Positions 1 through 6,486 of a stretch of DNA of 12,996 nt are shown here, one piece after another. The notes under the pieces are model-generated. The model was not told the origin of the DNA. It ran no database searches and saw only the letters and a program-made list of their open reading frames with translations. The stretch is taken from assembly GCA_002482765.1 (NCBI GenBank), contig DLGP01000018.1, forward strand, positions 1 to 12,996, given 5' to 3'. Both the position numbers and the translations under genes were made by a program. The stretch comes from Alphaproteobacteria bacterium UBA7691. Its GTDB lineage: Bacteria > Pseudomonadota > Alphaproteobacteria > Ferrovibrionales > Ferrovibrionaceae. Numbering within the stretch: position 1 is the stretch's first letter; every line of letters starts with the position of its first letter.

Positions 1-538
<538 letters not shown>

Positions 539-542
<4 letters not shown>

Positions 543-1438
543 GAGCGGCCCTCCGGCGCCAGCAGGTCGCGCAGGCCATCGCCGGCCAGGTTGATCGAGA
601 AAACCAGCACGGCCAGGGCGCTGCCGGGAATCGCGATCAGCCAGAAGCTGAAGAACATGTAGCTTTTGGCTTCCGAGATCATCAGGCCCCAGGATGGCAG
701 CGGCGGCTGCACGCCAAGGCCGAGGAAGGAGAGGGCGGCTTCCAGCAGGATGGCACTGGCAGCTTCCAGCGTGGCGATCACGATCAGATGCGGCGCCACG
801 TTGGGCAGCACTTCGCCCAGCACAATACGCGGCGTGGACGCACCGGCGGCCTCGGCGGCAGCAATGTAATCCTGCGAGCGGGTTTGCTGCGTGGCGCTGC
901 GCATCACCACGGCAAAACGATCCCATTTCAGCAGGCCGAGCGTGATGATCACCACCGGCAGCGACGAGCCGAGCAAAGCCACCACCGCCAGCGCAAACAG
1001 GATCACCGGCATGGCTAGCCGGGTGGTGGTGAAAAAGGTGATCAGCATGTCGATACGGCCGCCGAAATAGCCGGCGCACATGCCCATCGCCGTGCCGATA
1101 GTGCCGGAAATCGCCACTACCGAAAGCCCGATCAGCAGCGAGATGCGGGCGCCATATAGGCTGCGCGAAAGATAGTCGCGGCCCAGATTGTCGGTGCCGA
1201 GTGGATGCGCCCATTGGCCTTTTTCATGCCAGAAAGGCGGGATCAGCCGGCGGGTCAAGTCTTGCGCATAAGGATCATGCGGCGCCAGCAAAGGCGCAAA
1301 CAGCGCCACCAGCATAATCAGCAGCAGCAGGCCGCCGCCGAAGATCAGGCTGTGATTGCGGCGCAGCCGGCGCAGCAAACGCTGGCGCTGGCTTGGCTCG
1401 GGCATTGCGGCGGGAAGCGCCTCGCTGTTGCTCATCAT
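539..1438 (-). CDS. ABC transporter permease, DppC/OppC family
   Basis: This is the second inner-membrane channel subunit of the importer. The 299 residues match the usual DppC length. A basic cytoplasmic N-terminus (RLLRRLRRNHS) is followed by a first membrane helix at about 32-52. Next comes the OppC-type periplasmic segment with HPLGTDNLGRDYLSRSLYGAR (about 78-98), a signature of this subfamily. The EAA loop that docks onto the ATPase is at about 191-212 (YIAAAEAAGAS, then LPN). More membrane segments follow, and the protein ends RDLLAPEGRS. The start overlaps the stop of the upstream permease by 4 bases. A second in-frame ATG follows the first directly, so either could be used. Substrate is unknown. 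Confidence 0.95.
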
Positions 1439-2352
1439 GACACCCGGATGCGCGGATCGAGCCAGGCATTGGCCAGATCGGCGAGCAGGGTGAGCAGCAC
1501 ATAGAAGACCGATAACAGCATGACCACCGATTGTGTGACCGGGAAATCCTTGTAGACGATGCTCTGATAGGCCAGATAGCCCAGGCCATCGAGCGCGAAG
1601 ATCGCCTCGATCACCACTGAGCCGCCGAGCAGGAAACCGAGCTGCACGGCAGCCAGCGCCACCACCGGGATGGCGGCGTTGCGCAGGCCATGCTTGAACA
1701 CCACCATGCCCTCGCTCAGCCCCTTGGCGCGGGCGGTGCGGATATAATCGGCTGACAGCACTTCGATCATGCCGGCGCGCACCAGGCGCATGAAGGCCGG
1801 CGCGATATAATAGCCCAGCGCGATGGTGGGCATGACAAAATGCAGCCAGCTATCACTGCCGGAAACCGGCAGCCAGCGGAGCTGAATTGAGAACAGCATG
1901 ATCAGCAGCAGGGCGAAGAAAAAATTCGGCAAAGCCTGACCCAGCACGGCAATGCCGAGCGCCACGCGGTCGATCCAGCTATTGGCGAAGATGGCGGCGC
2001 AGACGCCCAGCGGGATCGAGATGCCAAGCGCAAATAGCAGCGCCGAGAAGCCCAGCATCAGCGTGGTGGGCAGCTTGTCGAGCACCAGGGCGGTGACTTC
2101 GGTTTTGAAATACAGCGACATGCCGAAATCGCCCTGCAAGGTGCGCCAGAGCCATTCCAGATATTGCACGATCAACGGCCGGTCGAGGCCGTAATTCTTG
2201 CGCACGGTATCGATATCGGCCTGCCGCGCGCCCTCGCCGGCGAGGGCCGCAGCCACATCGCCGGAAAGGCGCACCAGCAGGAAGCACACCACCGACACGG
2301 TGAGTGCCACCAGCAGGGCAAGGCCAAGCCGTTTGGCAATAAAGATCAGCAT
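1435..2352 (-). CDS. ABC transporter permease, DppB/OppB family
   Basis: This is the first inner-membrane channel subunit of the peptide/nickel-type importer. The 305 residues start MLIFIAKRLG with one helix at about 8-27. The DppB hallmark GLDRPLIVQYLEWL and GDFGMS follows at about 55-78. Several membrane helices come next, with the EAA coupling loop YIRTARAKGLSEG at about 203-215. The ATG lies 18 nt after the binding-protein stop. It is preceded by an AGGTAGG-like ribosome site about 9 nt away, which supports this start. The order binding protein, B, C, D is the standard dpp/opp operon order. Confidence 0.95.
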   Translation of the reverse strand: MLIFIAKRLGLALLVALTVSVVCFLLVRLSGDVAAALAGEGARQADIDTVRKNYGLDRPLIVQYLEWLWRTLQGDFGMSLYFKTEVTALVLDKLPTTLMLGFSALLFALGISIPLGVCAAIFANSWIDRVALGIAVLGQALPNFFFALLLIMLFSIQLRWLPVSGSDSWLHFVMPTIALGYYIAPAFMRLVRAGMIEVLSADYIRTARAKGLSEGMVVFKHGLRNAAIPVVALAAVQLGFLLGGSVVIEAIFALDGLGYLAYQSIVYKDFPVTQSVVMLLSVFYVLLTLLADLANAWLDPRIRVS

Positions 2353-2370
2353 CGGGCTTGGCCTACCTGC

Positions 2371-3909
2371 TTACTTCCAGGTCATTTCCCAGAAACGCGG
2401 CATTTCATCCGGATAGGCCTTGAACACCAGGTCCGAGGTGGCGGCGTAGAATACCGGCAGCGAATAAAGCGGCACGGCATAAGCCTGCTCGGCGATGATG
2501 GTCAGCGCCTCGCGATAGGCCGCCTTGCGCGCCACCGGCTCCACCGTGGTATTGCCCTTTTTCAGCAGGTCGCGCACCTTCTCGTCGCGGGTGATGTCCT
2601 CACCCTCGAAGGCGTAATAGTTCGGGGTTGAGGCCGACACGTCGTTGACCGAGAAGGAGCCCCAGGTCTGGTGTGTCAGCGCCGCCTTGTTGCCCCTGAT
2701 CTGCTCGCGCATGGCGGCATATTGCAGGAAATTCAGGTTGGCCTTGATGCCCACCGCCTTGAGATAGCCGATGATCGCCTCGGTCTGGTGCCGCTCGCGA
2801 TAGGCCACGAAGGGCAGTTCCAGGCCATCCGGATAGCCCGCCTCGGCCAGCAGCTTCTTGGCCTTGGCCGGATCATATTCATAGCGCTTGGCGCCCTCGT
2901 CGGTGCAGCCAACCTGGGTCGGGAAGCAGATCGTGTGCAGCACGCGCGAGCCTTCGCCCACCAGCGCCTTCACCATGGCCTGCTTGTCGATGGCATGGTT
3001 GATCGCTTGGCGCACCCGGATATCCTTCAGCGCCGGGAAGGCGCTTTCGGCCTGGCTGTTCATCTGCATGAACACGATGCGCATGGTTTCGCCGCTCACC
3101 ACCTGCAAGCCGGGCTGGCCCTTGAGCTGCTCGGCCTGATCCTTCGGCACATGCATCAGGAAATCGGCGCCGCGGCTCATCAGTTCGGCAAGCTGGGTCT
3201 GGCGGTCCGGGATGAAGCGGATTTCGATCTTTTCGATCTTGGAGGCGCCCTTCGGGCTTTCCTTGAAATAATCCTTGTTGCGCTCCAGCGTGATCGACTT
3301 GCCGGCGACATGCTGGGTGACGCGGAACGGCCCCGAGCCGACCGGCTTTTCATTCTGGCCACGCGGGCCAACCTGCTCGTAATACTGATTCGGATGGATC
3401 ACCACCGGGCCGGACAGGTATTCCAGGATCGGCGGGAAAACCGCCTTGGTGACGACGCGCACCTTGTACTTGTCGACCTTTTCGGCCTTTTCGACCCAGT
3501 TCACGTTGGATTGGGTCACCACCTTGTTTTCCGGCTTGGCGATGAAATTCAGCGTGTAGACCACATCGTCGGCGTCGAACTCCTCGCCGTTATGGAATTT
3601 GATACCCTGGCGCAGGTCGAATTCAGTGGTGCGTTCGTCAATCTGGCGCCAGCCACTGGCAAGCTGGCCCTTATATTCGTTGGTGTTGGGGTCGCGGTAG
3701 ACCAGGGTGTCCCAGACATGCTGGCCGATGATCACGCCGATGCGCACATTATTGAAGAACGGATCCACATTCTCCGGCACCTGGTCATAGACGAAGCGGA
3801 TGGTGTTGCTCTTCTTGTCGGCCAAGGCCGGGCTGCTGCCCAGGCCGGCGCCAAGGCCGGCAAAGGCCACTGCCGCCATCAGACCAGCGCGCCATACGGA
3901 TGCTTGCAT
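2371..3909 (-). CDS. Periplasmic substrate-binding protein of the ABC importer (SBP family 5, DppA/OppA-like)
   Basis: This protein captures the substrate in the periplasm and delivers it to the DppBC-like permeases. The frame is open further upstream to 4017. I place the start at 3909 because a good Shine-Dalgarno AGGGGAA lies 5 nt before it and the protein then begins with a signal peptide: MQASVWRAGL, a hydrophobic stretch, then a likely cut after PALA before DKKS. This gives 512 residues, usual for the family. Family-5 features include the N-terminal DPFFNNVRIG region, LRQGIKFHNGEEFDADDVVYT (written here as a known family hallmark), KPVGSGPFRV, and VRQAINHAIDK. There is no lipobox, so it is soluble. 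First gene of the operon. The ligand is not predictable from the sequence alone. Confidence 0.95.
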   Translation of the reverse strand: MQASVWRAGLMAAVAFAGLGAGLGSSPALADKKSNTIRFVYDQVPENVDPFFNNVRIGVIIGQHVWDTLVYRDPNTNEYKGQLASGWRQIDERTTEFDLRQGIKFHNGEEFDADDVVYTLNFIAKPENKVVTQSNVNWVEKAEKVDKYKVRVVTKAVFPPILEYLSGPVVIHPNQYYEQVGPRGQNEKPVGSGPFRVTQHVAGKSITLERNKDYFKESPKGASKIEKIEIRFIPDRQTQLAELMSRGADFLMHVPKDQAEQLKGQPGLQVVSGETMRIVFMQMNSQAESAFPALKDIRVRQAINHAIDKQAMVKALVGEGSRVLHTICFPTQVGCTDEGAKRYEYDPAKAKKLLAEAGYPDGLELPFVAYRERHQTEAIIGYLKAVGIKANLNFLQYAAMREQIRGNKAALTHQTWGSFSVNDVSASTPNYYAFEGEDITRDEKVRDLLKKGNTTVEPVARKAAYREALTIIAEQAYAVPLYSLPVFYAATSDLVFKAYPDEMPRFWEMTWK

Positions 3910-4002
3910 TGTTGTTCCCCTGTTGCCTGATTCTGTCAGAGCAGCGTTCCATGCCACCCCGTTAACAGCATTGTCATCCAGGCAGGGGCCGGGGCGCAAC
4001 GG

Positions 4003-4033
4003 TTTATATGCGCGCAAACATGTTGTGCCGCAA
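4003..4033 (-). promoter_or_regulatory. Possible promoter for the ABC importer operon
   Basis: In the 151-nt gap upstream of the binding-protein gene, the minus strand reads TTGCGG (4028-4033), then 17 to 19 nt later CATATAAA (4003-4010). This is a weak sigma70-like match at a plausible distance of roughly 95 nt before the start codon. No operator or riboswitch is obvious here. Confidence 0.25.
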
Positions 4034-4060
4034 ATTATGGAACAGGAATCTACGGCCGGC

Positions 4061-4348
4061 TCAGCGATAGGCAGCGACGAATTGCTGCTCGTTGCCGATA
4101 TAGATGTAGCCGGTGCAGATCAGGGTTTTGCCATCCGGCACGGGTGCATCCGGCGCTGGTATCAAGGCCAGTGTCACCGCCGGGGCGGGCGCAGCGGCAT
4201 CCTGAAGGATGAACAGGTTCACCGCATCATCCGGCGCCACACATAACGCGATCAAGGCACCGCCATAGGTATTCTGGCGCTGATTGATATGGGCTTCCAG
4301 GGCCGGCAGGGTAATGGTTTTTGCCAGGGCGAAGGCGCTTGAGGGCAT
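4061..4348 (-). CDS. Small hypothetical protein, last gene of the lipoprotein operon
   Basis: I do not recognise this 95-residue protein. It has no signal peptide, no membrane helix and no cysteine-rich or DNA-binding motif. It is alanine-rich with mixed hydrophobic stretches: GGALIALCVAPDDAVNLFIL, a proline-rich centre APDAPVPDG, and the ending CTGYIYIGNEQQFVAAYR, which looks like a small alpha/beta or all-beta soluble protein. It is probably real: its start is preceded by GGAGAA about 6 nt away, and it lies 15 nt after the stop of the preceding lipoprotein gene, so it belongs to the same transcript. Its role is likely tied to the three lipoproteins, but nothing shows how. Confidence 0.65.
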   Translation of the reverse strand: MPSSAFALAKTITLPALEAHINQRQNTYGGALIALCVAPDDAVNLFILQDAAAPAPAVTLALIPAPDAPVPDGKTLICTGYIYIGNEQQFVAAYR

Positions 4349-4363
4349 GAGGGGTTCTCCGGA

Positions 4364-4975
4364 TCAGGGGAAATTCTTCAACTGCGCCTCAATCGGCAGC
4401 AACGCAGCCTCAGAGTTGATGCTGCCGACATAGCTGCGTAATTCCTGCTTTGCCGCTGCTGCATTGCTGCCATTGAATTTTTTGCTGATCGCTTTGTCGT
4501 TGTTGAGCGCCTGTGCCAGCGCCAGTGTATTCGGATCAGACAGGCCAACGATCTTGGTGCGGGCTGCCGCCGCACGGGTTTCAACATCCTTGGATAGCAT
4601 CACGGTCAGGGTAGGGTTGACGATCTTCTTGGCGATTTCGGGCGATTCGGCAATCTTGTTGGCGGCGGCGCCCGATGCGAACTGACTACGGATCACCAGC
4701 TTGTCGTTGAAGAAGCCGCCGGCCTTGTCTTCATATGCCAGATCATAGCCTGAGATCAGCGACACAGCTTCGCCGCTATTATCGTTGGCGCGTCCCGGCA
4801 CCAGAGCCACAATGCTGCGCATCATGCCGGCATTCACATGCACCGGGGTTACCGGATTCTCATTCACGTCGATGGCGAGATTGAAGCCGCTGCGTTCCAT
4901 GAAGATCAGGTTGTTTTCGCAGCCGCCGAGTAATAGCGTCAGCAGCAACAGGGCGCCGGCCGTGGTTTTTTTCAT
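4364..4975 (-). CDS. Predicted lipoprotein, unknown function (third of three)
   Basis: The frame is open to 5011, but the start at 4975 gives a proper lipoprotein signal: MKKTTAGALLLLTLLLGGC, with lipobox LGGC and modified Cys at residue 19. A GGGAG ribosome site lies about 10 nt upstream. The 203-residue product is therefore expected to be an anchored periplasmic lipoprotein. Asn after the +1 Glu gives no clear inner-membrane retention signal, so outer-membrane sorting is possible. The middle section (ERSGFNLAIDVNENPVTPVH, then a VALVPGR stretch) looks beta-rich. The C-terminal half is Ala/Lys-rich and probably helical. It starts 5 nt after the stop of the previous lipoprotein and shares a loose pattern with it (see findings). 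I cannot assign a function. Confidence 0.8.
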   Translation of the reverse strand: MKKTTAGALLLLTLLLGGCENNLIFMERSGFNLAIDVNENPVTPVHVNAGMMRSIVALVPGRANDNSGEAVSLISGYDLAYEDKAGGFFNDKLVIRSQFASGAAANKIAESPEIAKKIVNPTLTVMLSKDVETRAAAARTKIVGLSDPNTLALAQALNNDKAISKKFNGSNAAAAKQELRSYVGSINSEAALLPIEAQLKNFP

Positions 4976-4980
4976 GGCAT

Positions 4981-5379
4981 TCAGCTCCCGCTCTTGCTTG
5001 TGCTGCTGCATTCGAAGAATTTATTGGCGGCTTCGGCATCACCTTTCAGATTCTGCGCCAGGTCGATGGCGGCCTTGCCGGTGGCGAGATGCTCGCGGAA
5101 ACTGGTGAGGAAAATGCCCTCCACCGTCACTTCGGTGCAGTTCAGCACCGACATGGTTTCCTTCTCGCCGCTCTTTGCTGTATCCACCACACTGCGCGGC
5201 GGATTGGTGCTGAATTTACGGTCATAGCCGATGATCAGATGGCCGGATGACATCTGGGGGCTGACCGCCGCATTCACGCCGACAACGGAATGGCTGACGA
5301 TATATAGCGGCGCCCTGTCGCTGCATCCGGCAAGGCCGGCAGCAAGCAGCAACAGGGCCGGTAGGCGGGCTTTCAACAT
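4981..5379 (-). CDS. Predicted lipoprotein, unknown function (second of three)
   Basis: The start at 5379 (MLKARLPALLLLAAGLAGC) gives 132 residues with lipobox LAGC. An AAAGGA ribosome site lies about 8 nt upstream. The longer reading from 5400 adds seven residues and is less likely. The start overlaps the preceding gene stop at 5373, which suggests translational coupling. After the lipid-anchored Cys the chain reads SDRAPLYIVSHSVVGVNAAV, then HLIIGYDRKF. It has two later cysteines (in LNCTEV and FFECSS) that could form a periplasmic disulfide, and ends in a Ser-rich tail. The segment FREHLATGKAAIDLAQ resembles FASGAAANKIAE of the next lipoprotein. Family not recognised. Confidence 0.8.
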   Translation of the reverse strand: MLKARLPALLLLAAGLAGCSDRAPLYIVSHSVVGVNAAVSPQMSSGHLIIGYDRKFSTNPPRSVVDTAKSGEKETMSVLNCTEVTVEGIFLTSFREHLATGKAAIDLAQNLKGDAEAANKFFECSSTSKSGS

Positions 5380-5873
5380 GGCATGGTGTCCTTTCGGCAA
5401 TAGGAAAGCCGGGTCTGGGCGGGCAGGTCGGGATGGAAACTGAGCTGCATCAGCAGCGAAGCTTCCGCCGGCGGCTGGCTGGCCAGGATGGTTTCGCTGA
5501 AGCCGAGGCTGAGGCCGGTTTGGGCCGGGCCGGCTTGCAGATCAAGGCCATAGCTGGTGCCACGCATCGCCACCGGCGGCAAAGCCGGCAGATCGATCAG
5601 GAAATAATGCCAGCCCGGCGCAAGCTTGGCGGCTTGCGCGGCCGGAAACACATAGGAGCGCCTGCTGGCCCCGAGGCCAAAGCCCTGATCGCCCGATTGC
5701 AGCCGCAGATTGGCGCCCAGGCTGTAGACTTCCACCACCAGGGCGCCGTCACCCTGGCTGACCCGGGTGGCGCTGAGGCCATAACCATCCACCGAACAGG
5801 CGGCAAGGCCCGCCATGGCCAGCAGGGCAGCGCCAAGCCGGCTTGGTAAAACAGGTGGGCAGGGCTTCGGCAT
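5373..5873 (-). CDS. Predicted lipoprotein, unknown function (first of three)
   Basis: First gene of a four-gene minus-strand operon. The 166-residue product begins MPKPCPPVLPSRLG, then a hydrophobic segment ending in lipobox LAAC (Cys at about 26). The mature part SVDGYGLSATRVSQGDGALV has alternating hydrophobic residues typical of a beta-sandwich. It includes FGLGASRRSYVFPA and GWHYFLIDLP, and ends with a cysteine-containing tail SYCRKDTMPC. A GGGGGA purine run about 11 nt before the ATG is a loosely spaced ribosome site. The stop overlaps the start of the next lipoprotein. I recognise no family, and there is no catalytic motif. Confidence 0.75.
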   Translation of the reverse strand: MPKPCPPVLPSRLGAALLAMAGLAACSVDGYGLSATRVSQGDGALVVEVYSLGANLRLQSGDQGFGLGASRRSYVFPAAQAAKLAPGWHYFLIDLPALPPVAMRGTSYGLDLQAGPAQTGLSLGFSETILASQPPAEASLLMQLSFHPDLPAQTRLSYCRKDTMPC

Positions 5874-6141
5874 TGGTAGCGAAATCCCCCAAAGGCATAA
5901 TTTATTGGTGTTTGATCAATACTATTCTATCGCCATAAGGGATGAGTCAATAACCTTCTGTATAATGGCCTGAAACGAGGTTTTGCCGTTTGATCCCCCT
6001 GCCGCTGTGATGATGGCTACAGGCCCGGCGCTATTGCCCCTGGATGGGATTTACATAATGCCGGGGCGGTCCATCTGATGTGGCAAGACAACACGGCCCG
6101 GAATGGGGCGGCCCTGAACGGGCAGAAAGCAGGTTAACGTC
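5874..6141. other. Divergent intergenic control region
   Basis: These 268 bases separate the minus-strand lipoprotein operon from the plus-strand secreted-protein gene. The left third (about 5895-5965) is clearly AT-rich. It holds an 8-bp perfect palindrome TTGATCAA at 5912-5919 and, on the plus strand, a perfect TATAAT at 5961-5966 without a good -35 box. The right half is GC-rich, with short complementary stretches (cccggc near 6025 and gccggg near 6060) that might pair in a leader RNA. I see no gene in it. A riboswitch class is not recognisable. Confidence 0.5.
5924..5950 (-). promoter_or_regulatory. Possible promoter of the three-lipoprotein operon
   Basis: On the minus strand TTGACT (5945-5950) is followed by a short 15-nt spacer and TAGAAT (5924-5929), about 50 nt before the first lipoprotein start. 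The boxes are good but the spacing is short. The TTGATCAA palindrome at 5912-5919 would sit just downstream of the -10 box, where an operator could act. Suggestive only. Confidence 0.3.
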
Positions 6142-6486
6142 ATGTCACTCCGCAGCACCCTTCTGGCCAGTGCCGTCACGCTGGCGCTGGTCATCGCTTC
6201 CCATGCCGCCCATGCCGGCCAATATCGCCTGGCGCCCGGGGCGCAGGCGAATATCGATGTCAGCAGCCAGGGCAGCTACACCAGCATCATTGTGGCCAAT
6301 ACCGGCAGCCAGCCCGGCAGTATCGAACTGGACGCGCCGGTTGGCCGCAAGCTGGATGTGGCGCCAGGGCAGAGCACGGAAATCTATGGCCCGCTGCGCA
6401 GCCGGGGTTATGTCACGGTGCGCAACACCGGCAGCAGCCCGCTCACCGTCACTTCCAGCTATCAGGATCGCGCGCCGGCGCCGTGA
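6142..6486 (+). CDS. Small secreted protein, unknown function
   Basis: This is the only convincing plus-strand gene. The 114 residues begin MSLRSTLLASAVTLALVIAS, with a clear signal peptide cut probably after AHA (before GQYRL). That leaves an exported protein of about 88 residues. The mature part is rich in Ser, Gly, Thr and Val with repeated short beta-type strands (YTSIIVANTGSQPGSIEL, GYVTVRNTGSSPLTVTSSY), which suggests a small periplasmic or secreted beta-sandwich. It has no cysteine and no lipobox. An AGCAGG ribosome site lies 8 nt before the ATG. Its stop directly abuts the stop of the convergent ATPase gene. Family not recognised. It could be co-regulated with the divergent lipoprotein operon, but this is a guess. 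Confidence 0.75.
   Translation: MSLRSTLLASAVTLALVIASHAAHAGQYRLAPGAQANIDVSSQGSYTSIIVANTGSQPGSIELDAPVGRKLDVAPGQSTEIYGPLRSRGYVTVRNTGSSPLTVTSSYQDRAPAP

Noticed and set aside
2671..3930. A 419-codon open frame on the plus strand
   Set aside because: It lies antisense to the binding-protein gene, its translation is rich in His/Leu/Ala/Gly without any motif, and it is typical of the shadow frame of a GC-rich gene.
4378..4587. Overlapping minus-strand frame inside the third lipoprotein gene
   Set aside because: Arg/Trp-rich shadow translation without a ribosome site; the lipoprotein frame explains the sequence.
5961..5966. Perfect TATAAT on the plus strand as promoter of the secreted-protein gene
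   Set aside because: There is no -35-like box at 16-18 bp, and the gene starts about 175 nt further on; kept only as a remark in the intergenic entry.
6104..6122. gcccg...cgggc hairpin just before the secreted-protein gene
   Set aside because: A 5-bp stem in GC-rich DNA is expected by chance and does not clearly cover the ribosome site.
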